The notes beneath the pieces are model-generated. The model was given only the letters and a program-made list of their open reading frames with translations. It was not told where the DNA came from and did not search any database. From NCBI GenBank assembly GCA_021295155.1, contig JAJTJC010000036.1:1326807-1390806 (forward strand): a stretch of DNA of 64,000 bases, given 5' to 3'. Origin of the DNA: Flavobacteriaceae bacterium D16. GTDB lineage: Bacteria; Bacteroidota; Bacteroidia; Flavobacteriales; Flavobacteriaceae. This document shows positions 19,909 through 29,257 of this stretch, piece by piece; the first letter of the stretch is position 1; each line of letters begins with the position of its first letter. Both the position numbers and the translations under genes were made by a program.

Positions 19909-19941
19909 TGTAGCGTAAATAAGCGGTTTTACCCGGAATTC

Positions 19942-20931
19942 CTAAAGAGCTGTAGCTTCTTTTTTCTTGTTGACGATGTCGCCTATGATTAGCTTGGCGT
20001 GTATCCGGGAATTTTCAATGAACCACTTGTGTGTTTCCATTCCACCGCAGATTACTCCGGCAAGGTAAAGGCCTTTCACGTTGGTTTCCATAGTTTCCGG
20101 ATCATAGTCCGGCAAGCGCTTTTCATCATCAGAGAGTGCTATCCCGGCTTTTTCAAGAAATGTAAAGTTGGGCTGGTATCCGGTAAGTGCCAGAACAAAA
20201 TCGTTTTCCAGTGTTACCATTCCCTCCGGGGTGTCAATCAACAGTTCATTAGACCGGATTTCCTTAAGATTGGAATTGAAATAGGCTTTGATACTGCCTT
20301 CTTCAATCCGATTAATGATATCCGGCCTGACCCAATATTTCACCCGTTGACCAATTTCGGGTTCCCGGACGATCATCGTTACTTCTGCTCCTTTTCTCCA
20401 GCATTCCAGGGCAGCATCCACTGCAGAATTGCTGGCCCCTATGACCGCCAGTTTCTGACTGGCATAGAAGTGTGGGTCATTGTAATAGTGAGATACCTTG
20501 GGTAGCTCTTCCCCGGGAATATCCAGGAGGTTTGGAAGGTCGTAAAAGCCTGTGGAAATGATCACTCTTTCGGCTTGATAACGGGCTTTATCCGTATCAA
20601 TTTGAAAACCGCCATCTTTTTTCTGGATACCCATGACTTTTTCAAAAAGATGGATATTTAGTTTATTGGAGGTAACAATACGGCGGTAATATTCGAGGGC
20701 TTCGTTTCGCTTGGGTTTGGCTTCCTTGCTGATAAATGGAACCTCATCGATCTCCAGCCGTTCCGCAGAAGAAAAAAACTGCATGTTAACAGGATAGTTA
20801 AACAGGGAATTCACAATGGTTCCTTTTTCCACAATCAGGTATTTCAGCCCTTTTTTCTTGGCTTCCAGTCCACAGGCAATACCAATTGGTCCGCCCCCCA
20901 CAATTAACACATCCACTGATTCCATATGCAC
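19942..20931 (-). CDS. ypdA: YpdA-type FAD-dependent pyridine nucleotide-disulfide oxidoreductase
   Basis: A 329-residue flavoprotein. The FAD-binding motif VDVLIVGGGPIGIACGLEA is at the N-terminus and an NAD(P)H-binding motif KLAVIGASNSAVDAALE near residue 158. It lacks a CxxC active site, as expected for YpdA proteins, which in Firmicutes reduce bacillithiol disulfide. Bacteroidota also carry this family, so a low-molecular-weight thiol reductase role is likely by homology. The start MHMESVDV has two possible methionines two codons apart. The 169 nt between it and the divergent CBS-domain gene hold their promoters. Confidence 0.87.
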   Translation of the reverse strand: MHMESVDVLIVGGGPIGIACGLEAKKKGLKYLIVEKGTIVNSLFNYPVNMQFFSSAERLEIDEVPFISKEAKPKRNEALEYYRRIVTSNKLNIHLFEKVMGIQKKDGGFQIDTDKARYQAERVIISTGFYDLPNLLDIPGEELPKVSHYYNDPHFYASQKLAVIGASNSAVDAALECWRKGAEVTMIVREPEIGQRVKYWVRPDIINRIEEGSIKAYFNSNLKEIRSNELLIDTPEGMVTLENDFVLALTGYQPNFTFLEKAGIALSDDEKRLPDYDPETMETNVKGLYLAGVICGGMETHKWFIENSRIHAKLIIGDIVNKKKEATAL

Positions 20932-21100
20932 AAATGTCCGAAGTGTAAAAATACAACAGAAATTACAGCTTTGAAACCTGCTATATTGTTCCCGCTCTCA
21001 TATACCTCTAAATCATAAAATTGGCTGGGAATATGATTTTTGTCATTCTTTTTAGGATGGATTTAAATGATCTTTAGAAGGAATTATAAATCGTATTGTC

Positions 21101-21526
21101 ATGAATGTGGAAGTAGCCGTACCGATATCGACCATAATGACCGCTGAAGTTATTACCTTAAAACCAAAAGATAGCCTTGAAAAAGCGGAACACTTGTTTA
21201 AAAAACACAAGATTCGTCATATCCCGGTAGTGGAGAAAAAGCGTTTGGTTGGCATGCTGAGTATGAATGACCTGCTGCGGATCAGTTTTGCTGATGGTGC
21301 TTTCCGTGAAGAAGACAATGTCTCTTCCTCACTTTACGAAATGTTTACCATACCTCAATTGATGCGTAATAATCTTACTACAGTAAATCCGGATAATTCT
21401 ATAAGGGAAGTGGCGGAAATATTTGTACAGAGCGAATATCACTCGCTTCCTATTGTAGCAGGAGACGCCCTGGTGGGCATTGTAACCACTACGGACCTGA
21501 TCAAATATTTACTCAAAAACGATTAA
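21101..21526 (+). CDS. CBS-domain pair protein
   Basis: A 141-residue protein made of two CBS motifs: residues ~8-60 (IMTAEVITLKPKDSLEKAEH to GMLSMNDLL) and ~85-140 (LMRNNLTTVNPDNSIREVAE to GIVTTTDLIKYL). Such a pair forms one Bateman module that binds adenine nucleotides and acts as an energy sensor. No catalytic domain is attached, so its partner is unknown. The 3' end overlaps the end of rpe, on the opposite strand, by 4 nt. Confidence 0.9.
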   Translation: MNVEVAVPISTIMTAEVITLKPKDSLEKAEHLFKKHKIRHIPVVEKKRLVGMLSMNDLLRISFADGAFREEDNVSSSLYEMFTIPQLMRNNLTTVNPDNSIREVAEIFVQSEYHSLPIVAGDALVGIVTTTDLIKYLLKND

Positions 21527-22185
21527 GCAGAGACCAAACCATTAAGGGCCTCAATAGCCTGGACCGGGTCTTCCGAGCGAAAAACGGAACTTCCGGCCAC
21601 GAGAACATCTGCGCCTGCTTCGGCTAGTTCTGCCGCATTAGCTGTTCCTACACCACCATCTATCTCAATAAGCGTCCCGGATTGGGTTTCGTTTATCAAC
21701 GATTTCAATTCCCGCAGCTTTTCAAAAGTGTGTGTGATAAATTTTTGTCCTCCATAACCAGGATTAACGCTCATCAAACATACCAGATCTACATCCTGAA
21801 TTATGGATGATAGAACAGAAACTGGAGTATGTGGGTTAATGGCCACCCCGGCTTTCATTCCTTCATTTTTTATTTTTTGAAGCGTGCGATGTAGATGCGG
21901 ACAGGCCTCGTAGTGAACGGTGAGGATATCTGCTCCTAATTGAGCAAAAGTACTGATGTAACGATCCGGATCAACAATCATAAGATGCACGTCCAGCGGT
22001 TTTGTGGCATGTTGCGCAATTGCTTTTATCACGGGCATTCCATAGGAAATATTGGGAACAAAAACCCCGTCCATAATATCCAAATGGTGCCAGTGCGCAC
22101 CACTATTATTAACCATTTCCACATCGCGTTGTAAGTTGCCAAAGTCTGCGGCAAGCAGGGAGGGAGCTATTTTAACCGAATTCAT
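21523..22185 (-). CDS. rpe: Ribulose-phosphate 3-epimerase
   Basis: This TIM-barrel enzyme interconverts ribulose 5-phosphate and xylulose 5-phosphate in the pentose phosphate pathway. Metal and substrate motifs are all present: IAPSLLAADFGNL, HLDIMDGVFVPNISYG, VHLMI, VNPGYGGQKFI and EIDGGVGTANA. The ATG at 22185 gives 220 residues, the family norm. A longer frame reaches 22221, but a TACTTTTG promoter box at 22209-22216 lies inside that extension, supporting the shorter start. Confidence 0.95.
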   Translation of the reverse strand: MNSVKIAPSLLAADFGNLQRDVEMVNNSGAHWHHLDIMDGVFVPNISYGMPVIKAIAQHATKPLDVHLMIVDPDRYISTFAQLGADILTVHYEACPHLHRTLQKIKNEGMKAGVAINPHTPVSVLSSIIQDVDLVCLMSVNPGYGGQKFITHTFEKLRELKSLINETQSGTLIEIDGGVGTANAAELAEAGADVLVAGSSVFRSEDPVQAIEALNGLVSA

Positions 22186-22208
22186 CTGTACACTTGATTT
22201 TCTGTGTG

Positions 22209-22216
22209 CAAAAGTA
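22209..22216 (-). promoter_or_regulatory. Promoter -7 box for rpe
   Basis: Minus-strand TACTTTTG matches the Bacteroidota TAnnTTTG -7 element, 24 nt upstream of the rpe ATG. No clear -33 TTG was found. Confidence 0.55.
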
Positions 22217-22254
22217 ATCAAACCTTGACTAAAATGAATACGCCCAGGGATTAT

Positions 22255-23241
22255 CTATTGTTTATTCTCGAAAGTAATAGTTGCATCCTCTAGCTTGTCT
22301 AACATGTCACTTTCCGCAGCGATATACCCAAATGAACTCCAGTTTGGCCCTTCTACAATCTGACGCATTAATTCCAGGCCTTTTTTATCCTGCCCTTCTA
22401 CTAAATACCAGTTAGCCAATCCATAGGCCACCGCATCCGAAGCTGAGGAGGATTCCCCTTTAGGTAAAAGCTCTTCTTCTGAAAGCAAACCTTGGTAGAA
22501 GAGGCACAGCTTGTGATAACTCATGTTTTCTATAATCTTGAGTTCGGGTGTAATTGGTTGTAGGAGACTGTCTGCCGCCAATTTATTTCCCAGTCGCCTT
22601 TGGATCATATAGAGCCAATGTGTGCTGGACACGAGATTATCGTCTTTGGAACCACTTTCCCTGCATTTAAGGTAGGCTTTATGGGCGTTTTCAAAGTCCT
22701 GTTTCAGGTAATAGGCCAGGCCCAGATGATACCATATGTTTCCATGGAGGGTGCTTACAGGAATATTTTGTGCATTTGGCATACCATCTGGTTCAATTTC
22801 GTTGGGTTTGCCTTCGATTAACTCCGAAGCCTTGCTGAGGTCATTGATAGCTTTATCGAATTCCCGTATGGAAATATAGCGGTGTCCCCTATGCCTGTAA
22901 ATACGTGCGTCTTCAGGGAATTTTTTTATCCCTTCGGTATAGATATCTATGGCTTCCTGATAATGACCTAAATATGCTTTTCTTCTGCCGTACCAAATAA
23001 GCAAATCTGGATTATCGGGTTCTTTTTCATAAGCCGTTTTGGCTTCTTCAAATTGCTGCAGTAGTTTTTCCGAAGGTTCCGATAGGGAATAGACTTTTCC
23101 AAGGGGCGTAGTAAACTCCTTTGGGTTGGTAAGTTGTTCCGAAGTTTTCGGTTTACAGTAAGACAGGATTAGGATTAGGCCGAATATCAGTGTTCCAAAA
23201 CCGAGTTTATTTACAGTAGATGGATTGCCCAAATTTTTCAT
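22255..23241 (-). CDS. TPR-repeat lipoprotein
   Basis: A 328-residue exported protein of unknown specific function. A hydrophobic signal ends at LSYC (cysteine 29), a weak lipobox. At least two tetratricopeptide repeats are visible (LIWYGRRKAYLGHYQEAIDIYTEGIKKFP and the ARIYRHRGHRYISIREFDKAI stretch), and a third near WYHLGLAYYLKQDFENAHKAY. TPRs mediate protein-protein contact. The ATG at 23241 places the signal correctly; a longer frame to 23274 would add 11 residues. It is divergent from the TIM-barrel gene and lies 69 nt upstream of rpe. Confidence 0.8.
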   Translation of the reverse strand: MKNLGNPSTVNKLGFGTLIFGLILILSYCKPKTSEQLTNPKEFTTPLGKVYSLSEPSEKLLQQFEEAKTAYEKEPDNPDLLIWYGRRKAYLGHYQEAIDIYTEGIKKFPEDARIYRHRGHRYISIREFDKAINDLSKASELIEGKPNEIEPDGMPNAQNIPVSTLHGNIWYHLGLAYYLKQDFENAHKAYLKCRESGSKDDNLVSSTHWLYMIQRRLGNKLAADSLLQPITPELKIIENMSYHKLCLFYQGLLSEEELLPKGESSSASDAVAYGLANWYLVEGQDKKGLELMRQIVEGPNWSSFGYIAAESDMLDKLEDATITFENKQ

Positions 23242-23360
23242 GGTTTTTAAAGATAAACAATAAACAAAAACCATAATTCTTAAAATGTATGGTAAAACTA
23301 AACTGCAATATGCATACTCTTTGTTTTGTATCTTTAAACATAACCTTCAATTACTAAAAT

Positions 23361-24317
23361 ATGAAAAGGCGTCATTTTGTAGGGCAGGCTACAGCTCTGG
23401 GATTAAGCACAGCTTTAATAGGGTGTACCCCTAAAACCGAAACTGAAAAGGAGAGCACTCCGGCAAGGAAAATCAAACATAATCCCATTGGGGTTTCTAC
23501 CTATTCTTTCTGGCAATTCAATGGACCCAAGGAGAATAGTCCCATTGAGGCCTGTATTGATAAAGCAGCAGCCATGGGTTTTGATGGGATTGAGCTTCTT
23601 TTGGTTCAGATGGCCTCCGAAGAGAACGGGTACCTGCAAAATTTAAAGAAACGCGCCTTCCATGCGGGCTTGGATATCATGGGCTTTTCCACCCATCAGG
23701 GTTTCCTGAATCCCTCAAAAGAGTACAGGCAGGAAAATATTGACAAGACCATACATCAGATAGAGCTGGCGTATAAGCTAGGTATTCCCACCATGCGGAT
23801 CAATACCGGACGCTGGGGCACTTCCGAAAACTTTGATGCCCTGATGGCCAATAAGGGGATTGAGCCTGCGATTGAAGGCTACACGGACGAAGAGGGTTTT
23901 GCCTGGGTAATTGATTCCATTGAGCAATGCATACCAACAGCAGAACAATGCGGTGTGGTATTAGGACTCGAAAACCATTGGGGCCTGGGAAGAACAGCTG
24001 AAGGGGTTTTGCGCATCGTGGATGCGATTGACAGTCCGTGGTTACAGGTAACCATGGATACGGGTAATTTTCTAGAGAAACGCGAAGAGCAGCTGGCCCT
24101 TTTGGCTCCTAGAGCTTATCTTATACAAGCTAAAACGTATTTTGGTGGAGGTAAGTGGTACACCCTGGACATCGACTATGACCAAATCGGGAAAATGATG
24201 CGGGACCTTAATTATAGGGGGTATATTTCTCTTGAATTTGAAGGCAACGAAAGCCCGGATACAGCCGTTCCCAAAAGCCTTGAACTTCTTAGAAATTCCT
24301 TTTATTACGATCTTTAA
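23361..24317 (+). CDS. Sugar phosphate isomerase/epimerase-like TIM barrel, exported lipoprotein
   Basis: A 318-residue protein of the xylose-isomerase-like TIM-barrel superfamily. The N-terminus MKRRHFVGQATALGLSTALIGC combines a twin-arginine motif with a lipobox (C22), suggesting Tat export and lipidation. The barrel shows GVSTYSFWQF, MGFDGIELLLV, LGLENHWGLG and a VTMDTGNFL metal-ligand strand, ending in YISLEFEGNE. Substrate unknown; many Bacteroidota homologues lie in carbohydrate loci, but none is adjacent here. It converges with rpoD across a shared terminator. Confidence 0.88.
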   Translation: MKRRHFVGQATALGLSTALIGCTPKTETEKESTPARKIKHNPIGVSTYSFWQFNGPKENSPIEACIDKAAAMGFDGIELLLVQMASEENGYLQNLKKRAFHAGLDIMGFSTHQGFLNPSKEYRQENIDKTIHQIELAYKLGIPTMRINTGRWGTSENFDALMANKGIEPAIEGYTDEEGFAWVIDSIEQCIPTAEQCGVVLGLENHWGLGRTAEGVLRIVDAIDSPWLQVTMDTGNFLEKREEQLALLAPRAYLIQAKTYFGGGKWYTLDIDYDQIGKMMRDLNYRGYISLEFEGNESPDTAVPKSLELLRNSFYYDL

Positions 24318-24361
24318 GAGCTGAACGGAGCATCTATATTCGTTCTTGCTGACCGTAAATG

Positions 24362-24388
24362 AAAAAACTCCGGTAATCAGCCGGAGTT
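24362..24388 (-). terminator. Terminator of rpoD (shared with convergent TIM-barrel gene)
   Basis: AACTCCGG (24366-24373) pairs with CCGGAGTT (24381-24388). On the minus strand it is followed by six T residues, giving a good rpoD terminator. Directly next to it is one copy of a 22-nt repeat (24386-24407). Confidence 0.8.
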
Positions 24389-24407
24389 TATTCATCAATC
24401 AAAAAAC
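24386..24407. repeat. 22-nt exact repeat, copy 1
   Basis: Begins GTTTATTCATCA and ends CAAAAAAC. An identical 22-nt copy occurs at 57009-57030, also beside a terminator hairpin. Function unknown. Confidence 0.8.
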
Positions 24408-24502
24408 GAACAGTCATGATAAACTGTTGTTACCGTTTCCAAGTTACAATATTTATATCATTAATCCAATTGATATCCACAGGTTAACCTGGAGGAAGAT
24501 CG

Positions 24503-25366
24503 CTATCCTAGATAGGTCTTCAATATTTTACTACGGGAGGTATGTTTCAACCTGCGTATTGCTTTTTCCTTGATCTGTCTAACGCGTTCACGAGTCAGAT
24601 CAAATGTTTCACCAATTTCTTCCAGGGTCATGGAATGTTGTCCTGCAAGACCAAAGTAAAGTCGGATCACGTCTGCCTCGCGCGGAGTAAGCGTTTCCAG
24701 AGCTCTTTCAATCTCAGTCCTAAGTGAATCGTGCAACAATTCCTTATCTGGATTTGGAGATTCCCCGCTTCGTAGCACATCGTAGAGGTTAGAATCCTCT
24801 CCGTCTATCAATGGAGCGTCCATAGATACGTGTCTGCCTGAGTTTTTCAGGGACTGTTTTACGTCTTCAACGGTCATGTCCAATTCCTTGGCAATTTCCT
24901 CTGCAGAAGGCACCCTTTCGTGTGCCTGCTCAAGGAAAGCAAAAGTCTTGTTGATCTTATTTATCGATCCGATTTTGTTCAGGGGTAAACGTACAATACG
25001 AGACTGCTCGGCCAAAGCCTGCAGAATTGACTGTCGAATCCACCAAACCGCATAGGAGATAAATTTAAATCCACGGGTTTCGTCAAACCTTTGGGCAGCT
25101 TTTATAAGTCCCAGGTTTCCTTCATTAATAAGATCGGGCAGGGTAAGCCCTTGATTTTGATATTGTTTAGCAACAGATACCACAAACCTCAAATTGGCTT
25201 TAGTCAACTTTTCCAAAGCGGTTTGGTCACCTGCTTTGATCCGTTGTGCCAGTTCTACCTCCTCATCAGCTGTAATCAGATCTACTTTTCCGATTTCCTG
25301 CAGATACTTGTCCAGAGAGGCGGTTTCCCTGTTAGTTACCTGTTTTGTAATCTTTAGTTGTCTCAT
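24503..25366 (-). CDS. rpoD: Primary RNA polymerase sigma factor RpoD (SigA)
   Basis: The 287-residue primary sigma factor has no region 1.1, as is usual in Bacteroidota. Region 1.2 ([15 protein letters not shown]), region 2.3-2.4 ([17 protein letters not shown]), region 3 and region 4.2 ([26 protein letters not shown]) are all recognisable. It directs polymerase to housekeeping promoters of the TAnnTTTG type, several of which are visible in this window. It has its own transcription unit, 152 nt downstream of the convergently ordered pnp end and before a terminator. Confidence 0.96.
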   Translation of the reverse strand: MRQLKITKQVTNRETASLDKYLQEIGKVDLITADEEVELAQRIKAGDQTALEKLTKANLRFVVSVAKQYQNQGLTLPDLINEGNLGLIKAAQRFDETRGFKFISYAVWWIRQSILQALAEQSRIVRLPLNKIGSINKINKTFAFLEQAHERVPSAEEIAKELDMTVEDVKQSLKNSGRHVSMDAPLIDGEDSNLYDVLRSGESPNPDKELLHDSLRTEIERALETLTPREADVIRLYFGLAGQHSMTLEEIGETFDLTRERVRQIKEKAIRRLKHTSRSKILKTYLG

Positions 25367-25470
25367 CTAAATTTCCTTTCAATTAAGTTCATAGCATTAC
25401 TGCTGCATATACTTATACGTAAAAAGAGGTCAAATGTTACAAAGAGGTTACTAAATTTTAAGAAAAATGT

Positions 25471-25496
25471 AAAAAAGCCCCGTTTTTCGGGGCTTT
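25471..25496 (-). terminator. Terminator of pnp
   Basis: AAAAGCCCCG, loop of five, CGGGGCTTTT; the minus strand ends in six T residues. It lies 23 nt beyond the pnp stop. Confidence 0.9.
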
Positions 25497-25518
25497 TCTG
25501 TATTTGAAAGAGGATTTT

Positions 25519-27729
25519 TTAGTCTCTTCTCTTAAATGGTCGTTTGGAACCACCTCGGTCATTTCTACCGCCTCGGTCATTTCTTGGAGGCCGTTCTTTG
25601 TACCCTTCGGGCTTAGGTAACAGCGCCTTGCGCGAAACTTTCTCCTTTCGTGTACGCGGATCCGTACCGAAGTACTTCACATCGAGCACGTCACCCAGTT
25701 TCACTACGTCCGTTACGTTTTCTGTGCGTTCCCACGCCAATTCAGAAACGTGAAGCAGGATTTCATTACCCGGTGCATCAGCGTATTCCACAACTGCTCC
25801 GAAATCGAGTACCTTAATTACTTTTACTTCGTAGATACTACCTACTTCCGGCTTAAAGGTTATAGAATCGATCTTGGCCAGTACGGCATCAATGCCGTCC
25901 TGATCTGTACCCAGTATTTCTACTAGTCCTTCTTCCGTTACCGGATCTTCATTAATTACAATGGTAGTCTTGGTTTCTTTTTGCAGTTCCTGAATAACTT
26001 TACCTCCAGGACCAATCAATGCACCAATATATTCACCTGGAATGGTGGTGGTCACCATTTTAGGAGCATGGGCTTTCACATCAGCATTCGGCTCTGAAAT
26101 AGTGTCAACGAGTTTTTCAAGAATATGCAGACGTCCTTCTTTGGCCTGGTTCAAGGCTTTTACCAGTATCTCATAGGAAAGGCCTTTAACCTTAATATCC
26201 ATTTGGCAGGCGGTAATACCATCTGTTGTACCAGTTACCTTAAAGTCCATGTCACCAAGGTGATCTTCATCTCCCAGTATATCAGAAAGAACTGCGTATT
26301 TACCAGTTTCTGTGTCCGTAATCAGCCCCATGGCGATTCCGGAAACTGGTTTTTTCAATTGAACCCCTGCATCCATAAGTGCCATAGTACCGGAACATAC
26401 GGTTGCCATAGAAGAGGAACCATTACTTTCCAAAACTTCGGAAACAACACGAACCGTGTAAGGACAATCTTCAGGGATCATACCCTTAAGCGCCCTTTGG
26501 GCCAGGTTACCGTGCCCTATTTCTCTTCGAGAGGTACCGCGAATAGGTCGGGCTTCCCCGGTAGAGAAGGGTGGGAAATTATAGTGCAGGTAAAAAGTTT
26601 CTTCTCCTTCAAAGGAAGGCATATCGATCTGATTGGCTTCCCTGGAAGTACCTAGCGTTACTGTGGCCAGGGCCTGAGTTTCTCCCCGGGTAAAAATGGC
26701 AGAACCATGGGTTGAAGGCAGGTAATTTACTTCACACCATATTGGTCTGATCTCATCTGTTTGACGGCCATCGAGTCGTAATCCTTCATTAAGGACCAGG
26801 TCGCGAATGGCAGCTTTTTCTGCCTTGCGGTAGTATTTCGAGATTAAATCTCCAAGTTCTTCCTGTTCTTCTTCCGAAAAACTAGCTTTTACCTCTTCCT
26901 TAATCTCAGAGAATGCTGCACTTCTTTCGTGTTTGGCAGAGCCAGCTTTGGCAACGGCATAGACCTTGTCATAAGCCATTTCATGAATACGCTTTTCAAC
27001 AGATTCTTCTTCGGCAGAAACATCGTACTCCCGAACTTCTTTTCTACCTACAGCCTCTGCGAGTTTCATCTGTGCAGCACATTGTACTTTAACGGCTTCG
27101 TGTGCAAACTTAATGGCTTCAACCATCTCCTCTTCGGAAATTTCTCCCATCTCACCTTCAACCATCATAACAGAATCCTCAGAAGCACCAATTACCATAT
27201 CGATATCGGAATTTCCCAGTTGTTCTCTGGTTGGATTGATGATGAATTGTCCGTCTACTCTTCCAACACGAACTTCTGAGATCGCACATTCGAAAGGAAA
27301 GTCAGACAATTGGATGGCAGCAGAAGCGGCCAGTCCGGCCATGGCGTCTGGCATAACTTCGTCGTCGTGAGACATTAGTTGGATCATAACCTGCGTTTCA
27401 GCATGATAATCCTTGGGGAAGAGGGGTCTGAGGACCCGGTCTACCAAGCGCATGGTAAGGATTTCCCCATCACTGGGTCTGGCCTCGCGCTTGAAAAAAC
27501 CACCGGGATAACGCCCGGAAGCTGCAAATTTTTCACGGTAATCTACAGTGAGTGGAAGGAAATCCACATCACTAGCTTTGTAATTAGACACTACGGTACA
27601 TAATAACATACAGCGTCCAGATTGTACCACAACAGACCCGTGTGCCTGTTTGGCCAATTTTCCGGTTTCGATAGAGATCTCTCTACCGTCTCCAAGGTCA
27701 ATGACCTCTTTAAAGATTTTTGGAATCAT
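25519..27729 (-). CDS. pnp: Polynucleotide phosphorylase
   Basis: PNPase degrades RNA 3'-to-5' by phosphorolysis, acting as a trimer. The 736 residues contain two RNase PH domains (about 10-140 and 330-490), a KH domain with the [10 protein letters not shown] loop near 573, and an S1 domain ([21 protein letters not shown]) from about 630. A basic, glycine-rich tail, [19 protein letters not shown], ends the protein and probably adds RNA affinity. It is downstream of rpsO on the same strand, the classical order. A perfect hairpin lies 16 nt upstream of the start, where PNPase autoregulation often acts. Confidence 0.97.
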   Translation of the reverse strand: MIPKIFKEVIDLGDGREISIETGKLAKQAHGSVVVQSGRCMLLCTVVSNYKASDVDFLPLTVDYREKFAASGRYPGGFFKREARPSDGEILTMRLVDRVLRPLFPKDYHAETQVMIQLMSHDDEVMPDAMAGLAASAAIQLSDFPFECAISEVRVGRVDGQFIINPTREQLGNSDIDMVIGASEDSVMMVEGEMGEISEEEMVEAIKFAHEAVKVQCAAQMKLAEAVGRKEVREYDVSAEEESVEKRIHEMAYDKVYAVAKAGSAKHERSAAFSEIKEEVKASFSEEEQEELGDLISKYYRKAEKAAIRDLVLNEGLRLDGRQTDEIRPIWCEVNYLPSTHGSAIFTRGETQALATVTLGTSREANQIDMPSFEGEETFYLHYNFPPFSTGEARPIRGTSRREIGHGNLAQRALKGMIPEDCPYTVRVVSEVLESNGSSSMATVCSGTMALMDAGVQLKKPVSGIAMGLITDTETGKYAVLSDILGDEDHLGDMDFKVTGTTDGITACQMDIKVKGLSYEILVKALNQAKEGRLHILEKLVDTISEPNADVKAHAPKMVTTTIPGEYIGALIGPGGKVIQELQKETKTTIVINEDPVTEEGLVEILGTDQDGIDAVLAKIDSITFKPEVGSIYEVKVIKVLDFGAVVEYADAPGNEILLHVSELAWERTENVTDVVKLGDVLDVKYFGTDPRTRKEKVSRKALLPKPEGYKERPPRNDRGGRNDRGGSKRPFKRRD

Positions 27730-27744
27730 AAAAATTCGTTAGTA

Positions 27745-27760
27745 CCTGTATTTATACAGG
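27745..27760 (-). promoter_or_regulatory. Small hairpin in pnp leader
   Basis: CCTGTA-TTTA-TACAGG, a perfect 6-bp stem with a 4-nt loop, 16 nt before the pnp start codon. It could influence translation or RNase processing; not demonstrated. Confidence 0.4.
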
Positions 27761-27879
27761 ATTGTTATACTATGGTCTCCGGGCTTACCGGCCGGTCAGG
27801 GTTGTGTTGTGTTGTTGACCAATGAAAAACCAGGTGTGTAAGCTTTTTGTAGGGTCCCGATTAGGCCCCTGGGGTATAT

Positions 27880-27904
27880 AAAAAGGGGAAGCAGCGCTTC
27901 CCCT
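27880..27904 (-). terminator. Terminator of rpsO
   Basis: AGGGGAAGC (27884-27892) pairs with GCTTCCCCT (27896-27904) around a 3-nt loop, followed by T residues on the minus strand. It lies 9 nt beyond the rpsO stop. Readthrough would feed pnp. Confidence 0.88.
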
Positions 27905-27912
27905 AGTAATGT

Positions 27913-28182
27913 TTATTTCCTTATGTTCAATTCTTTAATAAGTTCACGGTATTTTGCAATATCCTTATCCTTCAGGTAATCCAGTAAACTTCTTCTTTTT
28001 CCTACCAGTTTTACCAGAGACCTTTCCGTATTAAAGTCTTTTTGGTTCTCCTTGAGGTGTTTTGTAAGATGGTTGATCCGAAAAGTGAATAAAGCGATCT
28101 GCGCTTCTGTTGATCCGGTGTTCGACTCCGAACCTCCGTGTTTTTTAAAAATGTCTGCTTTGATTTCTTTAGTTAAATACAT
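27913..28182 (-). CDS. rpsO: 30S ribosomal protein S15
   Basis: An 89-residue protein starting MYLTKEIKADIFKKHGGS and containing GSTEAQIALFTFRINHLTKHLK and the RSLVKLVGKRRSLLDYLK signature that contacts 16S rRNA. The ATG at 28182 gives the family length. A longer frame reaches 28227 but adds a His/Asn-rich stretch not found in S15, and the promoter at 28236-28243 would then leave almost no leader. It is followed by a terminator and then pnp. Confidence 0.97.
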   Translation of the reverse strand: MYLTKEIKADIFKKHGGSESNTGSTEAQIALFTFRINHLTKHLKENQKDFNTERSLVKLVGKRRSLLDYLKDKDIAKYRELIKELNIRK

Positions 28183-28235
28183 GCCAATATTGTTAAAATG
28201 ATTATTATGTATGTGATTGATCTCCAATCAGGGCG

Positions 28236-28243
28236 CAAAGATA
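28236..28243 (-). promoter_or_regulatory. Promoter -7 box for rpsO
   Basis: Minus-strand TATCTTTG is a perfect TAnnTTTG element, 53 nt upstream of the chosen rpsO ATG. Confidence 0.65.
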
Positions 28244-28343
28244 GCAATATTTTTTCCAATACCCGACTAAACTTTTTTAGGACCATTTTAAACCTTTTTT
28301 GTAGTAGACAGTCCTAGAGTTGTAATGTTAAAAAATTGTTATT

Positions 28344-29201
28344 ATGAAACGTCTCAAAAAAATGAACTTTGCAGGAGTAATGCTAATGGCAACCCTTTTA
28401 TTTGTCTCCTGTGAAAAAGATGAGTCTCCTGAAATTATCCAAGAGGAGCAAACCTTTGAAGTAGCAGATCTGCAGGCTAGTGATGAATCCGAACTGATTT
28501 CGGAGGAAATCCTCAACATTGGGGAAGATGTCTATGCCACAGATGAAATCGCACTTACATCTAAAGGTGATTACCGTTCAGATTACCTGCCAGATTGTGT
28601 AACCATCACCACTGTAGTTACCAGTACCACCAGAGAGAAAACCATTGACTTTGGTGAAGGTTGTGAGCTTCCTAATGGAAACATTCTGAGTGGGATTATT
28701 TACCTGAGTTATGAAAAAGACATGGAACTGGCAACCAAAACGCTTGCACTGTCCCTGGAGAATTTCACTTTCAATGGTGTAGGTGTGGAAGGTAGTGCTT
28801 CTATATTACGTATGCGATCTAATGAAAGTGGTAATCCCCAATCCGATGCAAATGCCAGCTTCAGTGGAACCTGGCCTGATGGCAGTACAGCTAGCTTTAC
28901 AGGAAACCGTACCCGGGAATGGATCGAAGGCTTTGGAAGTGGTTTCTGGGGAGACAATGTTTTCCTGATTTCCGGAAAAGGGACCTTTACTGGGAAACTG
29001 GGTAATGTTTTTGTAAAAGAAACCATCAGCCCCCTCAGAAGAGAACTGGCCTGTCGCTTTATCGTAAGTGGAGTACTTCAGATTTCCCGAAACGATCTGA
29101 CTGCGAGCCTTGACTTTGGCGATGGTTCATGTGATGCCAAAGGATTACTCACCTATCCCGATGGAGAAACTGAGGAGATATTCTTAAGAAGGTTTAAGTA
29201 G
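28344..29201 (+). CDS. Hypothetical lipoprotein (285 aa)
   Basis: I do not recognise a family. The signal peptide ends at LLFVSC with C23 as the lipid-attachment site, followed by an acidic spacer (EKDESPEIIQEEQ). The rest is a predicted beta-rich, threonine- and glycine-rich domain with segments such as TITTVVTSTTREKTIDFGEG, and a C-terminal repeat-like GVLQISRNDLTASLDFGDGSCDAKG. Four cysteines in the mature part could form disulfides. It is probably an outer-membrane or periplasmic lipoprotein. It lies between rpsO (divergent) and accD (convergent), with a shared terminator after it. Confidence 0.8.
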   Translation: MKRLKKMNFAGVMLMATLLFVSCEKDESPEIIQEEQTFEVADLQASDESELISEEILNIGEDVYATDEIALTSKGDYRSDYLPDCVTITTVVTSTTREKTIDFGEGCELPNGNILSGIIYLSYEKDMELATKTLALSLENFTFNGVGVEGSASILRMRSNESGNPQSDANASFSGTWPDGSTASFTGNRTREWIEGFGSGFWGDNVFLISGKGTFTGKLGNVFVKETISPLRRELACRFIVSGVLQISRNDLTASLDFGDGSCDAKGLLTYPDGETEEIFLRRFK

Positions 29202-29222
29202 ACTTAGTGCGAAATGAAATTG

Positions 29223-29257
29223 AAAAAGCCCTGACGGTTCGTCAGGGCTTTTTTTAT
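29223..29257. terminator. Bidirectional terminator between lipoprotein and accD
   Basis: AAAAAGCCCTGAC (29223-29235), loop GGTTC, GTCAGGGCTTTTT (29241-29253). It has T runs on both strands, so it serves both convergent units; it overlaps the last bases of accD. Confidence 0.92.

Noticed and set aside
19999..20505. 168-codon open frame antisense to ypdA
   Set aside because: It lies wholly within ypdA, whose FAD and NAD(P)H motifs are in the other strand.
26125..26655. 176-codon open frame antisense to pnp
   Set aside because: Lies wholly inside the pnp coding sequence on the other strand and has no promoter or recognisable domain.
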